A stretch of 64,000 bases of DNA from Cytobacillus eiseniae (GCF_017874625.1 NZ_JAGIKZ010000007.1:62001-126000); one strand, 5' to 3'; positions 53,514-62,321 are shown, numbered from the stretch's first letter. Notes: a model not told the origin generated them from the letters alone. Numbers and translations are program-made.

Positions 53514-54040
53514 CTGAACCAGTTGTTTTTCAAGTTGTAGGCTATCAAAATAGTGGCAAAACAACGGTAGTTAAACAAATTATTGAATCTCTTTCTGCAA
53601 AGCGATTTAAAGTTGCAACAATTAAGCATCATGGGCATGGGGGAAAACCAGATATTATTGAAAGCAAGGACTCTCACCAGCATATCACTTCCGGAGCTTT
53701 CGCATCATTAGTTGAAGGGGATGGAAGGATATTGCTCCAGGCTGAGCAAAATAGCTGGTTATTAGATAAACAAATTCAGCTGCTTTCATCCTTGAATCCT
53801 AATTTCATTCTTGTAGAAGGCCATAAATCTGCACACTATCCAAAGATTGTCTTAGTAAGAAATACAGAAGATCATGTATTATTGACTAAGCTAACTAATA
53901 TAAAGGCAGTATTTTATTGGGGAAATGAACCTTTCGAATGTGAAGAGCAGGTTCCACCTTATGTTTCCTTTCATATAAATGATTCTTCAAGTTATGAATG
54001 GATATGCAATTTTTTGATTTGCCAGATAAAAAAGTCGTAA
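53501..54040 (+). CDS. mobB: Molybdopterin-guanine dinucleotide biosynthesis protein MobB
   Basis: 179 residues. P-loop VVGYQNSGKTTVVKQIIESL, KHHGHGG and FILVEGHKSAHYPKIVLVR are the MobB hallmarks. It is a GTP-binding helper for making the guanine dinucleotide cofactor used by nitrate reductase. It begins inside the end of moeA. mobA is not in the window. Confidence 0.9.
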   Translation: MAVVTEPVVFQVVGYQNSGKTTVVKQIIESLSAKRFKVATIKHHGHGGKPDIIESKDSHQHITSGAFASLVEGDGRILLQAEQNSWLLDKQIQLLSSLNPNFILVEGHKSAHYPKIVLVRNTEDHVLLTKLTNIKAVFYWGNEPFECEEQVPPYVSFHINDSSSYEWICNFLICQIKKS

Positions 54041-54053
54041 AAACATTGTCGAA

Positions 54054-54082
54054 AAACCGTCATATTTTGACGGCTTTTTTTT
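54054..54082 (+). terminator. Rho-independent terminator of moeA-mobB
   Basis: AACCGTCA and TGACGG arms with a short loop and a run of about nine T. Confidence 0.85.
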
Positions 54083-54087
54083 ATTTA

Positions 54088-54130
54088 TGTGATAATATTC
54101 ACAGGTAAAATTGTAAAATTTGTTTATAGT
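54088..54130 (+). promoter_or_regulatory. Perfect Fnr box and -10 of the YwiC-like gene
   Basis: TGTGATAATATTCACA (54088-54103) fits TGTGA-N6-TCACA at all ten positions. TATAGT at 54125-54130 is the -10; a start near 54137 puts the box centre at -41.5. It begins six bases behind the mobB terminator. Confidence 0.85.
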
Positions 54131-54161
54131 GTAATTATAGTGATTACTAGGGGGGATTTTA

Positions 54162-54878
54162 GTGAAGCTTTGTTTACCAAAACAGCATGGTGCATGGGCA
54201 ATGTTGATTATCCCATTCTGGCTTGGTGTTGTAGCATCAGAGTTTTTGTGGTCACATATCGCCTTTTTTATCGGGTGGTTATTTTTATATTTATCTACAT
54301 ATCCAATGCTTCTTTTATTCAAAAAGAAAAAAATGCAGTATTATTTGAAATGGACGTTCATATATTTTATTCCAGCAATCTTGCTGCTATTGATTCCACT
54401 TTTTGTACGACCATCGATTATTATATTCGGGCTTGTGATGATTCCGTTTTTTATTATTAATGCTTATTTTTCATCAAAAAATCGTGAACGGGCATTCCTC
54501 AATGATATGAGTGCGATATGTGTGTTTGCAATTGCAGGCTTGGCAAGCAGCTATTTAGTGAATGGTGAAATAAATAACTTAGCGATTATAGTATTTATTA
54601 CTTCCATTTTGTTTTTTGCAGGATGTACCTTCTTTGTAAAAACAATGATTCGGGAGAAAAAGAATCCAATATTTAAATGGATTTCATGGGGATTCCATAT
54701 CGCTGTGCCATTAGTATCGTTTGTTTTAGGCGAATGGCTCATAGCAATTGCCTTTATTCCAAGTTTATTTAGAGCATTTTATTTCTATGGAAAAGGGATG
54801 ACAATGAAGAAATTAGGCATCCTAGAAATTGTTAACTCTGTTTTCTTTTTTGTGATTATGGTATTTGTATTATTGTAA
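54162..54878 (+). CDS. YwiC-like integral membrane protein
   Basis: 238 residues with about seven to eight membrane helices. It begins KLCLPKQHGAWAMLIIPFWLGV; the QHGAWAML signature is that of YwiC-like proteins. In B. subtilis ywiC lies next to the narK-fnr and narGHJI region. The perfect Fnr box supports an anaerobic role, perhaps transport or membrane cofactor chemistry. GTG start behind GGGGGG. Function unknown. Confidence 0.8.
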   Translation: MKLCLPKQHGAWAMLIIPFWLGVVASEFLWSHIAFFIGWLFLYLSTYPMLLLFKKKKMQYYLKWTFIYFIPAILLLLIPLFVRPSIIIFGLVMIPFFIINAYFSSKNRERAFLNDMSAICVFAIAGLASSYLVNGEINNLAIIVFITSILFFAGCTFFVKTMIREKKNPIFKWISWGFHIAVPLVSFVLGEWLIAIAFIPSLFRAFYFYGKGMTMKKLGILEIVNSVFFFVIMVFVLL

Positions 54879-54928
54879 AGGCGATGGAATCAGAAGAGGT
54901 TAACATATTTGAATGGCATATAAGTAAA

Positions 54929-54974
54929 AAAAGCACATGCAAAGCTGGAGAGACCCTGCTTCGCTTGTGCTTTT
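54929..54974 (+). terminator. Rho-independent terminator
   Basis: AAAAGCACA and TGTGCTTTT arms with a second inner stem (GCAAAGC/GCTTCGC). Confidence 0.78.
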
Positions 54975-55094
54975 CTGTTGTTCTATTTGCTCTAGAAAAT
55001 TATACGAGTGGTGCTTTACTTAAAGGGAAACTCCTTTATTGTCATGAGCCATTTAGATTCTCCGTGTGATTAAGGAGCTAAAATAGATTCGTTC

Positions 55095-55787
55095 TTATTC
55101 TATATTGCAAATATTAATTGGACAGTTTTCACAATCGATGGTTGTTTTTAAATAGGGTAAATCGTGAATCGTAATCATACTCTTTTCTATAGAAATTACA
55201 TTGTTTTTACGGAGCTCCCCTAGCATGCGATTGACGACTTCTCTAGAAGTGCCGCAAAAATTAGCAAGATCCTGGTTTGTTAAAGCAATCGTAATTAAGA
55301 TTCCTTCTTCATTTTCCACTCCATAGCTATTTGTTAGCCGAATCAAAGTTGAATAAAGGGCTCCTTTTTTTCCATGAAGGACAAGATCTCTAAATTTTGT
55401 TTGTGTTTTACGGTATTGTAAGCTAATCCATTTCATTAATTCTAATGCAAGTGAATGGTCTTGATTTAGCCTTTCCTCTAGCTCTTTTTTATTAATAATT
55501 GCAACTTCTCCGCTTTCAACGATCTTTGCATTCAACATATAATTGGAAGAAGGGCAAAAGAGTGAAAGCTCTCCAAATAAGTCTCCCTTTTGGCACATCC
55601 TTAATGTTAACTCTCGCCCATCAGGTACAATTTTGCTAATTTGAATGACTCCACTTTGAACAATATAAAGTTCATTAGCTAACATTCCTTCTTGATATAA
55701 GAAGGTTCCTTTTTCGATTTTTTTTGTATAGTGAGCAGATTGAAGCAGTTCTTCTAATTTTGTAGATATTTCTTTTTCATTCTCCAA
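55095..55787 (-). CDS. fnr: Anaerobic regulator Fnr (Crp/Fnr family)
   Basis: 230 residues. The cyclic-nucleotide-binding-like barrel occupies about residues 10-125 (GTFLYQEGMLANELYIVQSG, GDLFGELSLF). A dimer helix and a winged HTH follow (LTNQDLANFCGTSREVVNRMLGELRKNNVI). The C-terminus carries CENCPINIC: three cysteines in the CxxC-x4-C spacing of the B. subtilis Fnr 4Fe-4S cluster, which is C-terminal, unlike E. coli FNR. TTG start behind AGAGGTGGG. It is the likely activator of the four Fnr-type promoters in this window. narK is not beside it as in B. subtilis. Confidence 0.92.
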   Translation of the reverse strand: MENEKEISTKLEELLQSAHYTKKIEKGTFLYQEGMLANELYIVQSGVIQISKIVPDGRELTLRMCQKGDLFGELSLFCPSSNYMLNAKIVESGEVAIINKKELEERLNQDHSLALELMKWISLQYRKTQTKFRDLVLHGKKGALYSTLIRLTNSYGVENEEGILITIALTNQDLANFCGTSREVVNRMLGELRKNNVISIEKSMITIHDLPYLKTTIDCENCPINICNIE

Positions 55788-55865
55788 TAAAACCCACCTC
55801 TTTCAGTAGTATGAGTGTGGAAGGGATTACACGAATCATTTCTAATTAAATTGATTAATACTACT

Positions 55866-55893
55866 ATTATATTGTAAAGATTAAAAACATCAA
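55866..55893 (-). promoter_or_regulatory. Sigma-A promoter of fnr
   Basis: On the minus strand TTGATG, a 16-bp spacer and TATAAT, about 80 bases before the fnr start. No good Fnr box at this promoter. Confidence 0.6.
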
Positions 55894-56011
55894 GAAAAAA
55901 CAGTTGATTTATTTTTTGCAAGTTTCTATAATAAGAGCAACAGAAAATATATAATTATAAATTTTTATAATTAAATATACAAAAATGCTTGTCGGTTTGA
56001 AGAGGGAAATT

Positions 56012-56212
56012 ATGAAAGTCTCAATTAATGACGTAACTAGATATTGGGGAATGGAGTTGCTGTATATTGTTCATCAGCATTTAAAAGCTCAGATTCAATC
56101 AATACTCACATATAGAAAAGGGAGGGCCTTCCTAATTAATAAAATTCGAACAGGCATGTCACGAGAGGAAAACTACTTACATTTAGAGATATTCATTTGG
56201 AACCTAATCTAG
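56012..56212 (+). CDS. Doubtful small ORF between fnr and carA
   Basis: 66 residues, MKVSINDVTRYWGMELLYIV at the start, then HQHLKAQIQSILTYRKGRAF. GAAGAGGG precedes the ATG, so it could be expressed, but I recognise no family. The following 190 bases contain two short frames that read like protein remnants (EPNLVTAAKVVMHVL; IEIDESVNIIHPVLKHG) separated by stops. The region may therefore hold a decayed gene. Confidence 0.3.
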   Translation: MKVSINDVTRYWGMELLYIVHQHLKAQIQSILTYRKGRAFLINKIRTGMSREENYLHLEIFIWNLI

Positions 56213-56375
56213 TTACAGCTGCTAAAGTAGTAATGCATGTATTAATACTTTGCTCCTTTAACAATTATAGAAATAGATGAATCAGTAAATATAATCCACC
56301 CTGTATTAAAGCATGGTATTCGATGGCCTTATAGGCTTTAAATTTTTGTTATAATTGTATAAATATAAAATAAAA

Positions 56376-56392
56376 TATATAAATATTCATAA
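56376..56392 (+). promoter_or_regulatory. Possible arginine (ArgR/AhrC) box before carA
   Basis: On the minus strand TATGAATATTTATATAT has a perfect TGAAT half and a partial second half of the ARG box type. A -10-like TATAAT lies at 56350-56355. Position just before carA fits arginine repression; the match is partial. Confidence 0.35.
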
Positions 56393-56404
56393 TGAGGTGG
56401 ATAA

Positions 56405-56821
56405 ATGAACGGTTACTTGTACTTGGATGGTGATCAGTGTTTTAAAGGGCAATGGCTAACTGCGCCTCTAGAACATAATGTAAATAGAAAAATTATATTT
56501 TTTACAGGAATGATTGGATATGAAGACGTGCTGATAGATCCTACATATACGAATCAGATTGTTATTTTTACGTATCCGTTAATCGGTACTTATGGGATAA
56601 GCTACGAAGAATATATACATAAAAAACCATCTGTCGGAGCTGTCGTAGTTTATGAAGCTGTCGATGATCCGTCACATTATCAATCCACTTCTTCGCTTAC
56701 TGAATACCTTGAAAAATGGAACATCCCGATGTTAAGTCATGTTGATACGAGAGCAGTTGTAAAGAAATTAAGGAATAGAAGTTCAATGTCAGCGATTCTT
56801 TCATCAAGTGAACCTATTTGA
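56405..56821 (+). CDS. carA: Carbamoyl-phosphate synthase small subunit, N-terminal domain only (truncated)
   Basis: 138 residues instead of about 350. It matches the N-terminal domain of the arginine-specific small subunit: GQWLTAPLEHN, FFTGMIGYEDVLIDPTYTNQIVIFTYPLIGTYGI and HVDTRAVVKKLRNRSSMSAIL. It stops at SSSEPI, the end of that domain. The class I glutaminase domain (GNYGxKxN..., nucleophile Cys, HP/E) is completely missing. Only 48 bases separate the stop from the carB start, so it cannot be hidden in another frame. GAGGTGG ribosome site; carB and argF follow in the same operon and look intact. Without the glutaminase the enzyme would have to use free ammonia or borrow the pyrimidine-type small subunit; otherwise this is a pseudogene. 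Confidence 0.88.
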   Translation: MNGYLYLDGDQCFKGQWLTAPLEHNVNRKIIFFTGMIGYEDVLIDPTYTNQIVIFTYPLIGTYGISYEEYIHKKPSVGAVVVYEAVDDPSHYQSTSSLTEYLEKWNIPMLSHVDTRAVVKKLRNRSSMSAILSSSEPI

Positions 56822-56869
56822 ATCAATTTACATTCATATAAATGAATGAGTAGAGGAGCGTTCATACGT

Positions 56870-59800
56870 ATGCCAAAAGATACAAGCATTCAGTCGATTC
56901 TTGTGATTGGTTCAGGCCCAATTGTCATTGGGCAAGCGGCAGAGTTTGATTATGCTGGGACACAAGGCTGTTCTGCTCTCAAAGAAGAAGGCTATGAAGT
57001 CATTCTAGTAAATAATAATCCGGCAACGATTATGTCAGATCAAGCATTTGCTGACCGCGTCTATTTTGAGCCATTAACTGTAGATAGTTTAGAGAAAATC
57101 ATTGAATTGGAACGACCGGATGGGATTCTTGCTACACTAGGTGGTCAAACAGGCTTGAACTTAGCCTATCAACTAAGTGAGGCAGGTATTTTAGAACGGT
57201 TTCAGGTGAAGTTTCTTGGAAGTAGTATTGAAACGATAAAAAAGGCTGAAGACAGGGAAATATTTAGGGCATTGATGAAAGAATTGAATGAGCCAGTTCC
57301 TGAGAGCGAAATTATTCGTGATGTGGAAACAGCGAGGCGATTTGGACAGATGATCGGCTTTCCAATTATCGTTCGTCCTGCATACACACTCGGTGGGACT
57401 GGTGGAGGCATTGCTAATCATCTTGCTGAATTAGAAGCACTAGTAAAAGGCGGGTTAAACGAAAGTGCAATCAACCAATGCTTAATTGAAAAAAGTATTG
57501 CAGGGTATAAAGAAATTGAGTTTGAGGTGGTACGAGATTCAACTGATACTTGCATCATTATTTGCAATATGGAAAATATTGATCCAGTTGGCATTCATAC
57601 TGGTGACTCAATTGTTGTAGCCCCTTCACAAACACTGACGAATGATGAATATCAACTTCTCCGTCAGGCGGCCGTAAAGATCGTTTCAAAACTTGGTATT
57701 ATTGGGGGCTGTAATATTCAATTTGCGCTTGATCCTACGAGTAGAAATTATTATTTAATTGAGGTCAACCCAAGGGTTAGCCGATCTTCCGCCCTTGCTT
57801 CTAAGGCAACGGGCTATCCGATAGCACAAATAGCTGCAAAGCTCGCTGTTGGTTACAGCTTATCAGAACTGTATCATCCATTAACGAAGCATAAATCATC
57901 AAGCTTTGAGCCTGTTATCGATTATGTCGTTGTAAAATTTCCAAAATGGGCATTTAATAAATTCCCGGCAGCAGATCGTCGATTAGGCACACAAATGAAG
58001 GCGACAGGTGAAGCAATGGGGATGGATCGGAATCTTGAGCGGGCGCTATTAAAGGCAATCCATTCCCTTGATGGAGGAACGGATCTAAAAAAAACATATC
58101 TAATAGAAGCAGCCACAGATCATTTAGAACAAATGCTAACAGAGCAAACAGATGAAAGATTTTTCATTATTATGGAACTATTACGTCGTGGACAAAGAGT
58201 AGAGACATTATTTGAAATGACAAAGATTGATCGCTTTTTTTTACAATCCTTTAAGAAATTAGTCAATCTGGAACAGCAGGTTGCTGCTCAAACGTTTGAA
58301 ACAATAACAAAATCTAAGCTGCAGATGTTTAAGGAAAAGGGCATTAGTGATCAATATTTGGCAAATGAATGGCATGTGACAGAAAGGGCCATTCGTAATA
58401 AGCGAAAAATGCTCGGTATAAAACCAATCTATAAAATGGTAGATACTTGTGCAGGGGAATTTGAAGCATATTCAAATTACTTTTACTCAAGTTATTTTGG
58501 TGAAACGGAACTAAATGTAAGAAAGGATAAGCGGAAAGTATTAATTATTGGCAGCGGGCCAATCCGAATCGGCCAAGGAATCGAATTTGATTATTGCTCT
58601 GTTCAAGCGGTCTTTGCTTTAAAGAAAGCGATGGTTGAAACGATTATGATTAATAATAATCCTGAAACAGTAAGCACTGATTATAAGATTGCCGATCGCC
58701 TCTATTTTGAGCCCCTTATCCTTGAGGATGTACTTAATGTAATTGAAGCAGAAGGAATTACTGAAGTTCTCATTCAATTTGGGGGACAGACTGCACTTAA
58801 TTTGGCAGAGAAGCTTGAGGAATATGGTTTAACTTTACTAGGAATCACTTCAAATAAAATTAATCAACTAGAGGATCGAAAGCAATTTTATCAGCTGTTA
58901 GATGATTTAACGATCCCACATATGGATGGAGAGATTGTCCAATCGGAAAAGGAGCTGTCTACAGCAGTAAAGAAGATGGGATTTCCGGTTTTGATTCGTC
59001 CATCATTTGTTATTGGCGGAAAGGGCATGGAAATCATCAGCTGCAAGACGGAGCTGGAGCGGTACATTCAAAAGAATCGTATATATCCTGTTCTTGCAGA
59101 TAGGTTCCTTCAAGGAATGGAAGCTGAATTTGATTTAGCCGCTGATGGACAGCATATGTATGTACCAGCAATTATTGAGCATATTGAACGGACTGGTGTT
59201 CACTCTGGAGACAGTGTATCTGTGATCCCCCCGCAATCTTTAACGTCTGATGTACAGGAAAAAATGATTGGCTATGCAAGATTGATCGTTCAAAAGCTCC
59301 AATATAAAGGCTTGATGAATATCCAATTTATTATCAATAAGGAAAAAGTCTATGTGTTGGAAGTGAACCCTCGTGCAAGTAGAACCGTGCCGATTATTAG
59401 TAAAGTGACCGATGTTCCACTCGTAGAAATTGCGACAAAAGTATTGCTTGGGAAATATCATTTGTCGAATGATGTAATTGCGCATCATTCAAATAATGAT
59501 TTTGTTTGTGTGAAATATCCGGTTTTTTCAACCTATGCATTAAAAGGACTTGATTCAAAAGTAGGACCAGAAATGAAATCAACTGGAGAAGGGATTGCTA
59601 TCGCTTCAACCTTTGAAGAAGCGATGAAAAAAGCCTTTCAGAATGATCGTTTAAAAAAAATCGTTCAATGGAGGATTGGGATAAAAGGCAACGGAAATGA
59701 TAAAAGGTTAAAATTACTAGCTGAGGCTGCTGGGGTAAAGCTAATAGACATCGAGGATCATTATTCAATTCAGCAAATGAAAGAAATGATTGCTCTGTTC

Positions 59801-59989
59801 AGTCCTAACGAGTCTTTTGTGGATCGCAAGCTGAGGGAAGAAGCAATAAAAAACAGAATCATTACATTTACGGAACGGGAGACGCTAGAGGTATTTTTAC
59901 AAGGGTTAGCGGTAGAAGAGTGGAGTGTGCGATCGATGGGAGACTGGCTAGATAGAGTGAAAAAAACAAAGGAAGTGAGCATAAGATGA
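56870..59989 (+). CDS. carB: Carbamoyl-phosphate synthase large subunit, arginine-specific
   Basis: 1039 residues. Two homologous ATP-grasp halves: LVIGSGPIVIGQAAEFDYAGTQGC and LATLGGQTGLNLAYQL in the first, LIIGSGPIRIGQGIEFDYCSVQA and IQFGGQTALNLAEKL in the second. An oligomerisation domain lies between, and the C-terminal part is short, as in the arginine-type CarB that is not regulated by UMP. It makes carbamoyl phosphate from bicarbonate, ammonia and two ATP. ATG 56870 gives the standard MPKDTSI N-terminus; AGAGGAGCG lies before it. No frameshift seen. It overlaps argF by four bases. Confidence 0.93.
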   Translation: MPKDTSIQSILVIGSGPIVIGQAAEFDYAGTQGCSALKEEGYEVILVNNNPATIMSDQAFADRVYFEPLTVDSLEKIIELERPDGILATLGGQTGLNLAYQLSEAGILERFQVKFLGSSIETIKKAEDREIFRALMKELNEPVPESEIIRDVETARRFGQMIGFPIIVRPAYTLGGTGGGIANHLAELEALVKGGLNESAINQCLIEKSIAGYKEIEFEVVRDSTDTCIIICNMENIDPVGIHTGDSIVVAPSQTLTNDEYQLLRQAAVKIVSKLGIIGGCNIQFALDPTSRNYYLIEVNPRVSRSSALASKATGYPIAQIAAKLAVGYSLSELYHPLTKHKSSSFEPVIDYVVVKFPKWAFNKFPAADRRLGTQMKATGEAMGMDRNLERALLKAIHSLDGGTDLKKTYLIEAATDHLEQMLTEQTDERFFIIMELLRRGQRVETLFEMTKIDRFFLQSFKKLVNLEQQVAAQTFETITKSKLQMFKEKGISDQYLANEWHVTERAIRNKRKMLGIKPIYKMVDTCAGEFEAYSNYFYSSYFGETELNVRKDKRKVLIIGSGPIRIGQGIEFDYCSVQAVFALKKAMVETIMINNNPETVSTDYKIADRLYFEPLILEDVLNVIEAEGITEVLIQFGGQTALNLAEKLEEYGLTLLGITSNKINQLEDRKQFYQLLDDLTIPHMDGEIVQSEKELSTAVKKMGFPVLIRPSFVIGGKGMEIISCKTELERYIQKNRIYPVLADRFLQGMEAEFDLAADGQHMYVPAIIEHIERTGVHSGDSVSVIPPQSLTSDVQEKMIGYARLIVQKLQYKGLMNIQFIINKEKVYVLEVNPRASRTVPIISKVTDVPLVEIATKVLLGKYHLSNDVIAHHSNNDFVCVKYPVFSTYALKGLDSKVGPEMKSTGEGIAIASTFEEAMKKAFQNDRLKKIVQWRIGIKGNGNDKRLKLLAEAAGVKLIDIEDHYSIQQMKEMIALFSPNESFVDRKLREEAIKNRIITFTERETLEVFLQGLAVEEWSVRSMGDWLDRVKKTKEVSIR

Positions 59990-60942
59990 TTTCACTTGAA
60001 GTGACTGAACAACATTTGAATTTGAAAGGGAAACACTTTTTAACATTGGCAGACCTTTCTCCAGAAAGTATAAAAGGCTTACTAGCAAAGGCGCTGAAAA
60101 TGAAAAAGTCCTTTACATTAGGAGAAGAGACAAACGTATTAAAGGGAAACATTTTAGGAATGATTTTCGAAAAACCTTCAACACGTACAAGAGCCTCATT
60201 TGAAGCAGGGATGCTACAACTTGGTGGGCACGCACTCTATTTAAACAGCAATGATCTACAGCTTGGAAGAGGTGAATCAATTGCTGATACTGCAAAAGTG
60301 CTATCTCAATATGTCGATGCAATCATGATTCGAACGTTCTCACATCAAACGCTTGAAGAGCTAAGTGCTCATGCATCCGTACCTGTTATTAATGGTTTAA
60401 CGAATCTCTATCACCCATGTCAGGCATTAGCAGATTTATTAACTATTTATGAGAAAAAGGGTGGATGGGCTGGACAAAAGTTATGCTATATTGGAGATGG
60501 AAATAATGTAGCCCATTCTTTAATGATTGCGTCCGCAAAGACAGGAATGGATATTACGGTTGCATGTCCAAGAGGTTATGAACCAGATCCAGCAATTATC
60601 AAATTGGCCGAAGGATTTTCCAAAGCAAGTGGGTCAAAAGTAGCCATCTCCAATCATCCTATAGAAGCAGTGGAAAATGCTGATATTATCTATACAGATG
60701 TATGGACGAGTATGGGTCAAGAGGAAGAAAATGAAAAGCGTCTAAGAGAGTTTTCAGGCTTTCAAGTGAATGAGCATCTTGTCCAATATGGGAAAAGTGA
60801 TTTTGTTTTTCTGCACTGCTTACCTGCCCATAGAGGAGTAGAGGTGGAAGGGGCAGTCATTGACGGACCACATTCAGCTATCTTTCAACAAGCAGGAAAT
60901 CGGTTGCATGTGCAAAAAGCATTGCTTTCAGAGATTCTATAA
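59986..60942 (+). CDS. argF: Ornithine carbamoyltransferase
   Basis: 318 residues. Carbamoyl-phosphate loop FEKPSTRTRASFE, then YHPCQALADLLT and the ornithine loop FLHCLPAHRGVEVE. It forms citrulline from ornithine and carbamoyl phosphate. Its ATG overlaps the carB stop (ATGA). The gene is full length and unmutated, so the carB-argF part of the operon appears to be under selection despite the truncated carA. Confidence 0.95.
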   Translation: MISLEVTEQHLNLKGKHFLTLADLSPESIKGLLAKALKMKKSFTLGEETNVLKGNILGMIFEKPSTRTRASFEAGMLQLGGHALYLNSNDLQLGRGESIADTAKVLSQYVDAIMIRTFSHQTLEELSAHASVPVINGLTNLYHPCQALADLLTIYEKKGGWAGQKLCYIGDGNNVAHSLMIASAKTGMDITVACPRGYEPDPAIIKLAEGFSKASGSKVAISNHPIEAVENADIIYTDVWTSMGQEEENEKRLREFSGFQVNEHLVQYGKSDFVFLHCLPAHRGVEVEGAVIDGPHSAIFQQAGNRLHVQKALLSEIL

Positions 60943-60947
60943 TAGGG

Positions 60948-60980
60948 AAAGGCCTTCTATTCACAAAGAAGGCCTTTTTT
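60948..60980 (+). terminator. Rho-independent terminator of carAB-argF
   Basis: AAAGGCCTTC/GAAGGCCTTT stem with a 10-nt loop, then T tract. Confidence 0.9.
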
Positions 60981-61047
60981 AGATTGATCATATTAGAAAA
61001 CTAGTATGGGCAGATTCGGATGGTCCATGAAATGAATCTGCCTCTAT

Positions 61048-61860
61048 TTAAGATAAAAAGAAGACAAGTGGCCCAACGATAAAGCAGTAAAGGGCAAAAT
61101 ATTTTAAATTCCCTTTAGCCATAATATTCATAAACCATTTTAATGAAAAATAAGAGGCAATTAAGGATGCAAAGAATGCAAGTGTATAGGGAATCGCTAA
61201 TGTTGCAAGATTTGCATCTTTCATAATATCACGAATGCCTAAAATCATCCCACCTACACTAATGGGAATATACAATAGAAAGGAAAATTTTAATGAAGTT
61301 TCTTGCTTCATCCCAAGTCCCATTGCAGCAATAATCGTTGCTCCAGAGCGGCTAATTCCTGGAATGAGAGCTATCGCTTGTGCAAGTCCAATGATGATTG
61401 CGTCTTTAACTGTAAGATCAGCATCATTTTTTCTGCCACGAAAATTACGGATCAACCATAACGCAATTCCAGTTATCATTAATGTAATAGCTACTGTTTT
61501 AATACTTGCTAAGTTTTCTTCAATTATATCTTGGAATAAAACACCAATCACACCTGCTGGAATGGTCCCGATAATTAAATAAATAATAAAACGGAAATCA
61601 GCTTCCGCCTGTTTTTCTTTTGTTTTTACATATTTTATCCCATTGTGAACGAGCTTCATGATGGTTTCACGATAGATAATTAATACGGCAATTAGAGATC
61701 CTGTATTTACAAGTAAAGCAAAGCTCATGCCTTTGATTGTCAGGCCGAAAAAATGTTCAGCAATTTCTAAATGACCACTTGATGAAATAGGAATTGGCTC
61801 TGTAAGACCTTGTATAAGACCAAGAAAAACATACTTCAGTATTTCAGTGATTTCAGTCAC
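61048..61860 (-). CDS. uppP: Undecaprenyl-diphosphatase UppP/BacA
   Basis: 270 residues, eight membrane helices. [26 protein letters not shown] (the E...SSSGHL motif) and the [18 protein letters not shown] motif form the active site. It recycles the lipid carrier of cell-wall synthesis and gives bacitracin tolerance. GTG 61860 is used because TTGGAGGAACGATTT places GGAGG eight bases before it. It stands alone between argF and yjzC, on the opposite strand. Confidence 0.92.
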   Translation of the reverse strand: MTEITEILKYVFLGLIQGLTEPIPISSSGHLEIAEHFFGLTIKGMSFALLVNTGSLIAVLIIYRETIMKLVHNGIKYVKTKEKQAEADFRFIIYLIIGTIPAGVIGVLFQDIIEENLASIKTVAITLMITGIALWLIRNFRGRKNDADLTVKDAIIIGLAQAIALIPGISRSGATIIAAMGLGMKQETSLKFSFLLYIPISVGGMILGIRDIMKDANLATLAIPYTLAFFASLIASYFSLKWFMNIMAKGNLKYFALYCFIVGPLVFFLS

Positions 61861-62035
61861 AAATCGTTCCTCCAATAATAAAATGATATTCTCTCATTTA
61901 ACTACAAAGGATTCTAATGTGTAAAGCAATAAAAAACAAAATCAAGGAACCATTTGGTAGTTTTTTTTTCAATAGTAACTTTCCTTAATGGAAAGAATAT
62001 AAAAGATTTTAAAATAAGAAAGGAGGCGATTTGTC

Positions 62036-62215
62036 TTGGGACAAAACAGGCAATTTAGAGCAGGACAAAAAGCACCGAATAATGGGGTATATATTGAAAT
62101 TGGGGAAACAGGCAGCAATGTGAACAATCCCCAATTATTAAAACTCCGTGCAGGTGATCGTTTTCCGGAAAACTCGAATCATAACCGTGTTTGGACCTAC
62201 CAAAGAAAGCCATAA
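62036..62215 (+). CDS. yjzC: YjzC family small protein
   Basis: 59 residues from TTG 62036 behind AAAGGAGGCGA: MGQNRQFRAGQKAPNNGVYI, then EIGETGSNVNNPQLLKLRAG, DRFPENSNHNRVWTYQRKP. It matches YjzC, which lies behind argF in B. subtilis too. It is too short for the usual ORF cut-off. Function unknown. Confidence 0.85.
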   Translation: MGQNRQFRAGQKAPNNGVYIEIGETGSNVNNPQLLKLRAGDRFPENSNHNRVWTYQRKP

Positions 62216-62246
62216 TATTTTCACAATTCAATCGTATGAAATGAGT

Positions 62247-62267
62247 AGCCATCCCTTGTGGATGGCT
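62247..62267 (+). terminator. Hairpin behind yjzC
   Basis: AGCCATCC/GGATGGCT with a 5-nt loop followed by only a short T stretch; it overlaps the -35 area of clpB. Confidence 0.55.
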
Positions 62268-62309
62268 TTACATATGCTATAATAGTAATAAAGGTCAAAA
62301 AAGGTCAAA
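62255..62309 (+). promoter_or_regulatory. clpB promoter with CtsR operator
   Basis: GGTCAAA-AAA-GGTCAAA (62293-62309) is a perfect CtsR tandem heptad. TATAAT at 62278-62283 is the -10, with TTGTGG 16 bases before it as a weak -35. The operator overlaps the transcription start and reaches to the ribosome site, the usual layout for heat-shock clp genes. Confidence 0.9.
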
Positions 62310-62321
62310 GGGAGGTTTGAA

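Noticed and set aside
53186-53683. 165-codon minus-strand ORF across moeA/mobB
   Set aside because: Antisense to two overlapping, well-supported genes; no ribosome site.
61009-61042. Hairpin GGCAGATTC/GAATCTGCC behind uppP as terminator
   Set aside because: No T tract on either side and an uneven loop of 16 nt; left out of the feature list.
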